Source of the DNA: Halococcus saccharolyticus DSM 5350
GTDB taxonomy: Archaea > Halobacteriota > Halobacteria > Halobacteriales > Halococcaceae
DNA length: 39,229 nt
Direction of reading: 5' to 3'
Assembly: GCF_000336915.1 (NCBI RefSeq)
Contig: NZ_AOMD01000018.1
Coordinates: 202,425-241,653, forward strand
The translations under genes were made by a program, and so were the position numbers. Positions 25,802 through 32,989 of this stretch are shown one piece after another (the stretch's first letter is position 1; every line of letters begins with the position of its first letter). A model generated the notes under the pieces. The model was not told where the DNA came from and made no database searches. It saw only the letters and a list, made by a program, of their open reading frames with translations.

Positions 25802-26269
25802 ACCGATGGTAGTTAGTTACTGTCATTCCGCTGAATCGCACCAAATGGGCTGGCAAATGGTGTACGCATTTTCGTGGGTCTCTTTTCCAGTAGTACCGCT
25901 ATATGTCAGATTAAAGGGGCACTGGCGCACGCCGGAACCAGCCTGTCGCGCTGCGCATCCCTGTTCCGCGCCATCGAACCCACCCTTTGCGTGTCGAGAG
26001 ACGGGTTCGCCGGGCGTCGTGTGTCGCGTGAACAGCGGATACGTGCTTCAATCCCTGTCGTCATCAGAACGAGTACAGTCGCCGTGTGTGCGCCGTCAGA
26101 ACGACGCAAAAGGAGTTCGTTTCACCGGGCGTCAGAACGCCGTCAGTGGCGCGATGTTGGCGTGTGTGCCATATTTACTGGCCCAACGCTTATCCATCGT
26201 CGCCGAAAAATGGGTGTTGTATCGGACCGCTCAGTCCACCCAAGAGGGTGAACTCGGGAAGCCGGATTA
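25802..26269. other. Non-coding region before the element pilin
   Basis: 468 bp without a credible gene. Two overlapping open frames on the plus strand have unusual Cys-, Ser- and Arg-rich translations and no acidic bias. The region holds CGTCAGAACGACG (26094-26106) and CGTCAGAACGCCGT (26130-26143), related to the copy at 19401-19414, and two copies of CCGGGCGTC. It lies downstream of the pilin and may end its transcript. Confidence 0.45.
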
Positions 26270-26683
26270 TTAACTGCCGCTACTGCCACCGGCATCGAAT
26301 GATCCGAGCACCGCGGAGTTTCCGTTGCCGTCGTCCCATATCACTTGAACGGTGGTATCACTACTTACCGATACGTCCGAAGTGCTGCCAGCAGTGACCT
26401 CTCCACTTGTATCAGTTCCACCCCAATCCGATCTGCCAGAGTCGCCTACTTTGGTGTATAGATTGCCTGAATCTATCGCATCACCACTTTCCATGACCAC
26501 TTGGGTATTCGCTGCGTCGTAACTGAAACTGGCCTGTGGTGCGCTGTTCTGATTCCCGAAAACGCCGGTGGCGAACGCGCCGACCACGGCGGCGAGGATG
26601 ACCACGACCGCAATCATCAACACAACCCCGATAACGGGGCTAACTGCGCGGTCATCACCGGACAGCCTATCGAACAGGTTCAT
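26270..26683 (-). CDS. Complete type IV pilin carried by the element
   Basis: 137 residues. A short charged leader ends in D-D-R-A-V-S-P-V-I-G-V, the class III signal and processing region seen in haloarchaeal pilins, followed by V-L-M-I-A-V-V-V-I-L-A-A-V-V-G-A-F. Cleavage by a PilD/PibD-like peptidase before the hydrophobic helix is expected. The C-terminal domain is Ser-, Gly- and Asp-rich and differs strongly from the disrupted host pilin, while the helix is nearly identical. The ATG at 26683 overlaps the stop of the host-element fusion ORF by ATGA, so after integration it is probably expressed from the host pilin promoter. It should form or join adhesive pili. Confidence 0.92.
   Translation of the reverse strand: MNLFDRLSGDDRAVSPVIGVVLMIAVVVILAAVVGAFATGVFGNQNSAPQASFSYDAANTQVVMESGDAIDSGNLYTKVGDSGRSDWGGTDTSGEVTAGSTSDVSVSSDTTVQVIWDDGNGNSAVLGSFDAGGSSGS
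26568..26611 (-). repeat. 44-bp direct repeat in the two pilin genes, copy 2
   Basis: Identical to 17649-17692 in the disrupted host pilin, same orientation, 8,919 bp apart. Codes for the conserved pilin helix. Confidence 0.9.
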
Positions 26684-26793
26684 CGTTTGCGTCCCGTATT
26701 GTAGTCACTGGTAGTCCGAACGTTTTTCATGACGCCAATAACTGGGCTGACTGCACGTGAATCCGATCGAAGTTCGTTGATTCGTTCTCTCAT
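26680..26793 (-). pseudogene. 5' part of host pilin fused in frame to an element leader peptide
   Basis: 37 codons. The first 21 are host sequence: a charged leader and R-A-V-S-P-V-I-G-V. At the att core the frame passes without a shift into element DNA and continues as MKNVRTTSDYNTGRKR, then TGA. There is no hydrophobic helix, so the peptide cannot be a pilin. Its stop overlaps the ATG of the element pilin (ATGA, 26680-26683). The host start at 26793 gives the 13-residue leader typical of this family; a GTG at 26865 would add 24 residues. It probably acts only as a translated leader that delivers ribosomes to the element pilin. Confidence 0.9.
26731..26741. repeat. attR core
   Basis: Right copy of GACGCCAATAA. 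Element DNA lies at lower coordinates (ending TTTTTCAT) and host pilin DNA at higher coordinates (CTGGGCTGACTG). Confidence 0.85.
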
Positions 26794-26913
26794 TTTGGTT
26801 TCGCTCACCCACCAGCCCCGGACTCGGCGGCCTTCGACACCACCCAACCGTTCGACTATCGCCACCGCCGCAGTTCGTTTTACGCTGGTGTGTCACTACG
26901 AGTTGCGCAACAT

Positions 26914-26929
26914 CCTATATAATATTTTT
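26914..26929 (-). promoter_or_regulatory. Promoter of the host pilin
   Basis: A strong A+T block, minus strand AAAAATATTATATAGG, in otherwise G+C-rich DNA. It would start RNA near 26893, giving a leader of about 100 bases before the pilin ATG at 26793. A GTG at 26894-26896 could open a leaderless upstream frame in another register. No other strong TATA box is visible for the pilin, so this host promoter now drives the fusion ORF and the element pilin. Confidence 0.65.
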
Positions 26930-27046
26930 CTTTGATTCTCCCTACCACATGTCACCAGTTCAATAGAGTTTTGTCACGAGGTTCCCGCAACTTCAGTGAC
27001 TCGTCTTACTGACCGTCATGTGGCGAACGATGGAGGGAGGACGGAT

Positions 27047-27238
27047 TTGAGAACGATTAAGTCCCGGCGTTGGCTGATTCGAGGTGTGTCTCTCGCGACG
27101 CTCGCCGCGCTCCCCGCCGCCCCGACGGTCGGCCAACTCGGTATCGGCAGCGTCGCCCAAGCCGGCTCCGAGCGCATGGGCGTCACGTTTCACGGCGACG
27201 CATCGTGGCCGGACGACCCGACCGAGTGCGAACGGTGA
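27047..27238 (+). CDS. Small secreted protein with Arg-Arg signal peptide
   Basis: 63 residues from TTG at 27047. GGAGG (27036-27040) lies six bases upstream, which decides this start over a GTG at 26996 that has no such site. The N-terminus K-S-R-R-W-L-I-R-G-V-S-L is a twin-arginine-like signal followed by A-T-L-A-A-L-P-A-A-P and a likely cleavage site. The mature part is about 35 residues (F-H-G-D-A-S-W-P-D-D-P). Third codon positions are nearly all G or C, which supports coding. No family recognised. Confidence 0.5.
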   Translation: MRTIKSRRWLIRGVSLATLAALPAAPTVGQLGIGSVAQAGSERMGVTFHGDASWPDDPTECER

Positions 27239-27324
27239 TCGCAACCGTATTGTGCGAGAGCGGTGACGCGTTCGGATACCGACCGGCGATCCGCCGGTTC
27301 GACCCCTGAACCCCGTACTCACTC

Positions 27325-29115
27325 ATGTCCACCGAGTCTTCCCGATCGACGCTCGCCGTCGGTTTCCGCGATCGTCTCGCTACTGTTGCGTCCCATCCTC
27401 GACTGGTCGTCGCAGCGATCACCGTCCTCGCGCTCGCCGTCCGGCTGTTCGGGCTCGGTGCGCGAGTCGCCCACCAGGACGAGGCCCGCGTCGCCTACTG
27501 GGCGTATCGCTACATGGAGACGGGCGTTTACTGGTATCGCCCGATCGTCCACGGCCCGTTCCTGACGATCGTCGACAGCTACGTGTTCGCCTTGTTCGGG
27601 GCCTCGGACTTCACGATGCGACTGGTCGTCGCCGTCGTTGGCGGCTTGCTCCCGCTTGCGGCGCTGCTCTTTCGCCATCGGCTTCGGAACGGCGAGACGA
27701 TCGCGCTCGCGCTCGTGCTCGCCGCGAACCCCATTCTGCTCTACTACTCGCGGTTCTATCGGAACGACCTCCTGCTTGCGGGGTTCATGTTCGTTGCGTT
27801 CGGGTTTTTCCTCCGAGCGTACGACCACCGCCGGCCCATGTTCCTCTATCTCGGCACCGCCGCGTTCGCGCTCGCGTTCACGACCAAGGAGAACGCCCTG
27901 CTCTACCCGGTCACGTGGATCGGTGCGACCGTGTTACTCCTCGATCGTCGGCTGCTCGTCGATCGAATGGATGAGCGAGGGCTCCGGCGAGCGGTCGTCG
28001 GCCGAACGCGGCAGGTCGCGGGTGCGCTCCGACGCTGGGGACTCCACCTCGCGCTCGCGGTCGTGGAGTTCTTCGCGATCTTCGTGTTCTTCTACGCACC
28101 GCGTGGCGAAGCGGCCGGTGCGGAACCGACACTCGGCGCGACGCTCGCCGATCCGACACTACTTCCCGCGTTGGTGGGCGAGGCGGTCCTCGGATCGTGG
28201 AACGCCTTCCTCGGGCAGTGGGGCAGCGGGAACCAGGATTCGTACCTCTCGACTGCAGGGCAGCTCTGGTCGGTGCTCCTTGCGGGCGCGCTGGTCCTGC
28301 TCGTACTCGCGCTCGTGGGCTTTCTCGTGGACCGGTACACCGGCAGGCAGCCGCGCGACCTCGTGGCGTTCGCGACCTACTGGGGTGTCGCCAGCGCGAT
28401 CGGTTACCCGATCGCCGTTGACAACCCGTTCCCGTGGGAGGTGATCCACGTCGTCGTGCCGCTCGCGATCCCGGCGGCGGTCGGGTTCGCTCTGATCGGC
28501 CGCGTCGGTCTCGAAAGCCTCGACGAGAGCGACACTATCGCCGCGGTCGCCGCGGCGGTGGTCGTGATCGCGATCGTCGGCCAGGTCGGCGTGACCGCCT
28601 ACGATACCTCGTTCGCCGACCCGCAGGGTGAAGACAACGAACTCGTCCAGTACGCCCAGCCCGCGAGCGAGATGAAGCCGCTGCTCGGCGAGATTCGCGA
28701 GACCGTCACGGAAAACGACGGCACCGACGTGCTCTACTACGGCGACGATCCCGACTTCGACGGCGACGAACTCTACGCGCCGAACCCTCGATCCCACGAC
28801 ACACCGATCGCTGGAAACGGCTGGTTCGAGCGCCTGCCCTTCGCGTGGTATTTCGAAGCCTACGGCGCGGAGACGAACAGTACGGCCGATGCGGCGGCGG
28901 TCCAGCGGGCGGTGGCGAGCGGCGACCGACCGCCGGTCGTGATCGCGTTCGATCGGGTGTCGTCCTGTGGAAAAGAGTACGACGATGCCACCGATATCGA
29001 TCAGTTCATGGAGGGTTACGAGCGCCACGATGTCGATCGGTTCCTCTACGACAGCGGCTGTACCATCAGTAGCGTCACGGTCTACGTCGACGAAGACCGG
29101 AACTCGGCGACGTAA
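27325..29115 (+). CDS. Agl23 / TIGR03663-like GT-C membrane protein
   Basis: 596 residues with about ten membrane helices and a soluble C-terminal domain of about 150 residues. The first outer loop has H-Q-D-E-A-R-V-A-Y-W-A-Y (Asp52-Glu53), the acidic pair typical of GT-C glycosyltransferases that use lipid-linked sugars. I recall the family as TIGR03663, annotated flippase activity-associated protein Agl23. It acts in the membrane and likely belongs to surface glycosylation. It stands alone, convergent with coaBC. It has the same general plan as the DUF2298 protein at 2119-4497. The ATG at 27325 directly precedes the soluble N-terminal segment. Confidence 0.87.
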   Translation: MSTESSRSTLAVGFRDRLATVASHPRLVVAAITVLALAVRLFGLGARVAHQDEARVAYWAYRYMETGVYWYRPIVHGPFLTIVDSYVFALFGASDFTMRLVVAVVGGLLPLAALLFRHRLRNGETIALALVLAANPILLYYSRFYRNDLLLAGFMFVAFGFFLRAYDHRRPMFLYLGTAAFALAFTTKENALLYPVTWIGATVLLLDRRLLVDRMDERGLRRAVVGRTRQVAGALRRWGLHLALAVVEFFAIFVFFYAPRGEAAGAEPTLGATLADPTLLPALVGEAVLGSWNAFLGQWGSGNQDSYLSTAGQLWSVLLAGALVLLVLALVGFLVDRYTGRQPRDLVAFATYWGVASAIGYPIAVDNPFPWEVIHVVVPLAIPAAVGFALIGRVGLESLDESDTIAAVAAAVVVIAIVGQVGVTAYDTSFADPQGEDNELVQYAQPASEMKPLLGEIRETVTENDGTDVLYYGDDPDFDGDELYAPNPRSHDTPIAGNGWFERLPFAWYFEAYGAETNSTADAAAVQRAVASGDRPPVVIAFDRVSSCGKEYDDATDIDQFMEGYERHDVDRFLYDSGCTISSVTVYVDEDRNSAT

Positions 29116-29143
29116 CTCTCGCTGTAGCGTTCCGGCACGACTC

Positions 29144-30301
29144 TCAGTCGAATTCGCCGCTCAACGACTCGGCGACGCGTGCGCCCAGTCCGGATTTGTC
29201 ACCCGCGTACTCGCTCGTCTCGTCCTCACGGACCACGAGCGCACGCGTCTCGTTCTCGCCCATCACGCTCGCGTCGTTGGCGACGACGAAGGCGAGTCCC
29301 GCACGTGATTGAATTTCGCGTGCGGCAGCGATCATCGCCTCGTCGTCGCCGCTCGTCTCGGTTTTGAATCCGACGATCGGGAGATCGGGGTGGGCGTCGC
29401 GGACTGTGTCGATCAGTTTCGGCGTCGGTTCGAGGGCGAGCGTCAACTCCTCCTGGCCCGACCGAATCTTCTCGTCGCTCCGCTCGACGGTGTAATCGCC
29501 GATCGCCGCCGCCGAAACGAGCGCGTCAGCCGCCGCGACGGATTCCTCGACGGCCGCCGTCATCTCCTCAGCGCTCTCGACACGCTCGACCGTGGCGTAG
29601 GGAACCTCACCGCCGTCGTGGACGAGCGTTACGTCCGCACCGTGGGCGTAGCACGCCCGCGCGACCGCCTGCCCGGTCTTCCCCGACGAGCGGTTGGTCA
29701 GCACTCGAACAGGGTCGATCGCCTCCGACGTGGGTCCGCTCGTGACCACCACGTGACGGCCAGCGAGCGGCGTCTCGCCGGTAGCGCGCGCGGTCCCGAG
29801 GACGATCGCCTCCTCGGTTGCGATCTTCGCCTTCCCCTCTTCGATCCGGGGTGAGACGAACGCGACGCCCCACGACTCGACGCGCTCGATCGTCTCACTC
29901 ACGCCGGGATGGTCGTACATCGGCTCGTGCATCGCGGGGGCGACGACGACGGGAACGCCGGCCCCGAGCGCGGTCGTCGCACACGTCGTCACGGGTGTGT
30001 CGTCGATCGCGGCCGCGATCTTCCCGACGGTGTTGGCGGTCGCGGGGGCGATCAGGAGGACGTCGGCCCAGCCCTCGCGGCCGCAGAGGTCGACGTGCTC
30101 GACTCGCCCCGTGATCCCGGTCACGACGGAGTTGTCGGTGGCGAACTCGACGGCCCAGGGATGAACGATCCCTTGGGCGCTCTCGGTCATCACGCCACGG
30201 ACTGTGGCCCCCTGGCGACGGAGTTCGTGAGCGAGTTCGACGGTCTTGACCGCCGCTATCGATCCCGTGATCCCGAGTGCAACGTTCACTCCGCGCAACA
30301 T
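29144..30301 (-). CDS. coaBC: Bifunctional phosphopantothenoylcysteine decarboxylase / phosphopantothenate-cysteine ligase
   Basis: 385 residues. The N-terminal flavoprotein half (CoaC) shows A-L-G-I-T-G-S-I-A-A, A-P-A-T-A-N-T-V-G-K and P-A-M-H-E-P-M. The C-terminal half (CoaB) shows V-V-V-T-S-G-P-T-S-E-A-I-D-P-V-R and R-S-S-G-K-T-G. Together they make phosphopantetheine from phosphopantothenate and cysteine for coenzyme A. The ATG at 30301 is fixed by a TTTAAA box 27 bp upstream; the longer frame to 30343 reads through that box. Length and motifs are normal. Confidence 0.95.
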   Translation of the reverse strand: MLRGVNVALGITGSIAAVKTVELAHELRRQGATVRGVMTESAQGIVHPWAVEFATDNSVVTGITGRVEHVDLCGREGWADVLLIAPATANTVGKIAAAIDDTPVTTCATTALGAGVPVVVAPAMHEPMYDHPGVSETIERVESWGVAFVSPRIEEGKAKIATEEAIVLGTARATGETPLAGRHVVVTSGPTSEAIDPVRVLTNRSSGKTGQAVARACYAHGADVTLVHDGGEVPYATVERVESAEEMTAAVEESVAAADALVSAAAIGDYTVERSDEKIRSGQEELTLALEPTPKLIDTVRDAHPDLPIVGFKTETSGDDEAMIAAAREIQSRAGLAFVVANDASVMGENETRALVVREDETSEYAGDKSGLGARVAESLSGEFD

Positions 30302-30326
30302 CCTCTGAGCATGGGTCGCCTCGCGG

Positions 30327-30332
30327 TTTAAA
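30327..30332 (-). promoter_or_regulatory. TATA box of coaBC
   Basis: TTTAAA, centred about 28 bp before the ATG at 30301; fits a leaderless mRNA and settles the start codon. Confidence 0.7.
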
Positions 30333-30409
30333 TCCGCCGTCAAGCACCCGATGTCGAAAAATGGAGGACGCCGTCACGATTCAGCGAAGTTCGGCTGGCC
30401 CAGACTCTC

Positions 30410-31888
30410 TCAGCGTGACTGTCGAACCGCAACCACGCCGAGTGTGGCGAGCGCGACGGCCCCGAGGAGCACGAAGACGATCCGGACGAGCCCGAACCCG
30501 AACCCGCTCGTGGCCCCGCTCTCGCCCGTTTCGGGAGCGGCAGTCGTCGAGCCGTTTCCGGAGACGTTCTCCGCGGGCGTGATCGTCGCCGGCGCGTCGG
30601 TGGTCGTGGCCGGCGTTGCTCCGTTCATCGACGTATTCGCCGTGGCGTTGCTCGCGGTCGTGCCGTTTGCCGTTGCGTTGCTCGCTGTAGCGTTCGTTGC
30701 GCTGCTTGCAGTCACGTTGTTCGCCGATGCGTTGGCCGTAGCGTTGCTCGCGGTCGTATCGTTCGCTGTTGTCGTCGTGCCGTTCGCCACCGTCGGTGGC
30801 GACGCGACCGGCGTCAGCGTCTGCTGGATCGGCGGAGCCGCGTCGGCCGACACGTTCACCGACCCGCCGGCTGCACCGGCGACGTCGGCGAGCGGGGCGA
30901 ACGTCCCGAACTGCGTGAGATTGGTGGCCGTCGCCGTGTTCGCCGCGGTGTCGGTTTCGGCCCCGTTGACCTCGGTCCAGTACTCCCCGTCGTTGCGCCA
31001 CACCGTGACCGACGAGGCGTTCGACCCCTCGTAGCTCATCGTCATCGAGAGTTCCGAGCCTCCGCCACCCGTGCTCGTCACTTCGACGAACGTCCCGAGG
31101 CTACGGGTTCCCTGGGGGATCTCCGGCGGTGACGTCGACGATCGCAGCCCGACGTTCTGCTCGGTCAGCGAGACGGTCGTGGTGGACAGTCGGAGATCGG
31201 TGACGGTGTTCGTGCCGTCGTTCCGGAGCGAGTAGTAATCCCACCGCGTGTTGTTCCGCGCGGTGTTGTCGGTCACGGTGTTGTTTTCGCTCTCGCGCTC
31301 GAAGTGAATCCCCCACTTGTTATCGACTGCGACGTTGTTCCGAAGGGTGTTGTTCTCGCTCTCACCACCGACCGCGATCCCGAGCCCGTTAACGTACGCC
31401 GTGTTGTCGACGATCCGGTTGTCGTTCGCGTTCGCGAGCGTGATTCCCTGGGTGTTGTTGTCCGCGACCGTCCCGCGGATCGTGCTGCCATCGACACCGA
31501 GGTAGAACACGCCGACCGTCCAGTTGCTCGTTTGGACGCGTCTGATGGTCACGTTCTCGACCGCGCGCGACGAGCCGTTGGCGTGGATCGCGTGGCCCGA
31601 TCCGCTTCCTTGGAGGCTGTGGCCCGCCCCGTCGAGGGTCACGTTGCTCGCCGTGATCGTGAGACAGTTCCCGTCACCGCCCGTGACGTTCTCTGTCAGC
31701 ACGTACGTCCCGGATGCGTCGATCGTCCGGCACGAGTCGACCCCGGTCGCGTTCCCTCCACTCTGTGCGCCAGCGAGGCCCACCAGCGACCCGGTTGCGC
31801 CCACGAGCAGCGCCACCACCACGACGCCGACGAGCAGCGTCCGCCGATTCTCCGCTCCATTGCTATCGAAACCGGGACGTCTTCGCAT
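30410..31888 (-). CDS. Beta-helix surface protein with glycosylation-rich stalk and C-terminal anchor helix
   Basis: 492 residues. A signal peptide (about 16-42) is followed by a right-handed parallel beta-helix of NosD/CASH type with Asn-rich turns (D-N-R-I-V-D-N-T-A, E-N-N-T-L-R-N-N-V). A further domain leads to about 100 residues made almost only of Ala, Asn, Thr and Ser, with about a dozen N-x-S/T sequons, then a membrane helix and R-Q-S-R. This is the layout of a cell-wall or surface protein held by its C-terminus with a mucin-like stalk. Beta-helix domains often bind carbohydrate, but no catalytic residues are recognised. The ATG at 31888 has ACAAAA about 22-27 bp upstream. Confidence 0.85.
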   Translation of the reverse strand: MRRRPGFDSNGAENRRTLLVGVVVVALLVGATGSLVGLAGAQSGGNATGVDSCRTIDASGTYVLTENVTGGDGNCLTITASNVTLDGAGHSLQGSGSGHAIHANGSSRAVENVTIRRVQTSNWTVGVFYLGVDGSTIRGTVADNNTQGITLANANDNRIVDNTAYVNGLGIAVGGESENNTLRNNVAVDNKWGIHFERESENNTVTDNTARNNTRWDYYSLRNDGTNTVTDLRLSTTTVSLTEQNVGLRSSTSPPEIPQGTRSLGTFVEVTSTGGGGSELSMTMSYEGSNASSVTVWRNDGEYWTEVNGAETDTAANTATATNLTQFGTFAPLADVAGAAGGSVNVSADAAPPIQQTLTPVASPPTVANGTTTTANDTTASNATANASANNVTASSATNATASNATANGTTASNATANTSMNGATPATTTDAPATITPAENVSGNGSTTAAPETGESGATSGFGFGLVRIVFVLLGAVALATLGVVAVRQSR

Positions 31889-31991
31889 TAGTCGTCGAAT
31901 CCGTACAAAAGCGGTGCGTATGTATCTCCCGGTATCGACCGGGCGAAACCCTCGCGTGAGCCGACCTCGAGACGCTCCATGTCGAGAAGGG

Positions 31992-31999
31992 AACGTTTA
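31992..31999 (+). promoter_or_regulatory. TATA box of the SRPBCC gene
   Basis: ACGTTTAC, about 27-30 bp before the GTG at 32025; it supports GTG as a leaderless start. Confidence 0.5.
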
Positions 32000-32024
32000 C
32001 CAGCCACGGACACGAGACGTTGCC

Positions 32025-32549
32025 GTGGATAGCGTCGAAGTCAGCACCGTGGTCTACTTGCCCCCCGAGGAGGCCTACGAGTTCCTGCTGGATTTCCCGG
32101 GCTACGCGAACTACTCCGAGTACCTCACCGGTGTCGAGAGCCACGGCGACGGCTCGCCCGGCACGGAGTACGATCTCCATTTCGCGTGGTGGAAACTCAC
32201 TTACACGGCGCGCTCGCGCGTCACCGAAGTCGACCCGCCCAACCGGATCGACTGGCAAGTCACGAAGGACATCGACGCCCGCGGCCGCTGGACGGTCACG
32301 GCCGTCGACCCACCGGCAGGCCGCGAGCACGCCTCGGAGGTCCGCCTCCGAATCGAGTTCGACGCCGATTCGGTCGATCCGAGCGGGTTCGATCTCCCGC
32401 GGCTCGTCTCCCTGTCGTGGGTGGTCGAAAAAGTGAAGCCGCTGATCGAACGCGAGGCCGAGCGCGTGGTCGAACGGATCGTCGCCGACATTGAGGGCGA
32501 ATCGCGGCCCGTGGATCTAACGGTTCATACGGCACCCGACGACGTTTGA
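32025..32549 (+). CDS. SRPBCC (START-like) domain protein
   Basis: 174 residues. The N-terminal V-Y-L-P-P-E-E-A-Y-E-F-L-L-D-F-P-G-Y is the typical first strand and helix of polyketide cyclase/START-like folds, and the C-terminal helix E-R-E-A-E-R-V-V-E-R-I closes the pocket. Such proteins bind small hydrophobic ligands. The GTG at 32025 is chosen from the TATA spacing; upstream frame extension is Arg- and Pro-rich and crosses the promoter. It is divergent from the surface protein. The ligand is unknown. Confidence 0.82.
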   Translation: MDSVEVSTVVYLPPEEAYEFLLDFPGYANYSEYLTGVESHGDGSPGTEYDLHFAWWKLTYTARSRVTEVDPPNRIDWQVTKDIDARGRWTVTAVDPPAGREHASEVRLRIEFDADSVDPSGFDLPRLVSLSWVVEKVKPLIEREAERVVERIVADIEGESRPVDLTVHTAPDDV

Positions 32550-32643
32550 GGCCGCGCGATCGAACTACCGAACTGTGTTCCTCACTTAGATCTCGAACCA
32601 TGACCGACAGCACGGGAATCTCGCGCTGTGGTACGGTGTCGCC

Positions 32644-32976
32644 GTGGAGTTGCTATACGCTGTTCTCTCGATCGTGCTGTTCGTCATTGACCAGCTCTAC
32701 GTTGGAGTGGAACTTCTCTGGCTGATCGGATTGATCGTCGGTCTTGAGACGTTTGTGATAATAGTGTTCCCGGTATCGCTTTACAAAGAAACGGTAGCGA
32801 TTCGTGATACCGGCGTCGGTTGGAAGCCGAATCTAGTGCTGTATGCCGCACTCGGCCTCGCTGCACATGGGAGCATAATCATCTTCGGTAGAACTGGATT
32901 GCAGCTCGTCACGGTTGCTCTCGGCGTTGCAGCGGTCTCCCTCTACCAACGACGTCGGAAGACGGGCACGCCCTGA
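32644..32976 (+). CDS. Small membrane protein
   Basis: 110 residues with three to four hydrophobic helices (about 3-20, 25-46, 62-80 and 85-100) and a basic tail R-R-R-K. The GTG at 32644 is the only reasonable start; no clear SD or TATA box fixes it. It is convergent with the acetyltransferase gene, with a gap of 13 bases. Codon use is less G+C-biased than its neighbours, which hints at recent arrival or relaxed selection. Function unknown. Confidence 0.65.
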   Translation: MELLYAVLSIVLFVIDQLYVGVELLWLIGLIVGLETFVIIVFPVSLYKETVAIRDTGVGWKPNLVLYAALGLAAHGSIIIFGRTGLQLVTVALGVAAVSLYQRRRKTGTP

Positions 32977-32989
32977 ATGGTGTAATCGA

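Larger units (their letters stand above)
17705..26741. mobile_element. Integrative element inserted in a type IV pilin gene
   Basis: The element is bounded by an 11-bp direct repeat GACGCCAATAA (17705-17715 and 26731-26741), with 9,026 bp between equivalent points. A regulator and tyrosine integrase lie just inside the left end. Flanking sequence, joined across the core, restores an uninterrupted pilin gene, which fixes the borders. Cargo on the plus strand is a helicase-like protein, small proteins and an Mrr-type nuclease; on the minus strand, two membrane proteins and a complete pilin. I recognise no capsid, spike or conjugation gene, so it may be a plasmid-like element, a satellite or an unrecognised provirus. 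Base composition is less G+C-rich, particularly at 22.3-25.8 kb. Confidence 0.92.

Noticed and set aside
25806-26273. 155- and 125-residue plus-strand frames beside the element pilin
   Set aside because: Cys/Arg/Ser-rich translations without acidic bias; short repeats in the region explain the open frames.
17705-26741. Classification as a pleolipovirus-type or head-tail provirus
   Set aside because: No spike, capsid, portal or terminase-like protein was recognised among the element genes.
26705-26896. 63-codon frame from GTG at 26896, well placed for a leaderless start
   Set aside because: It is out of frame with the pilin and continues across attR into foreign sequence; translation is possible but unsupported.
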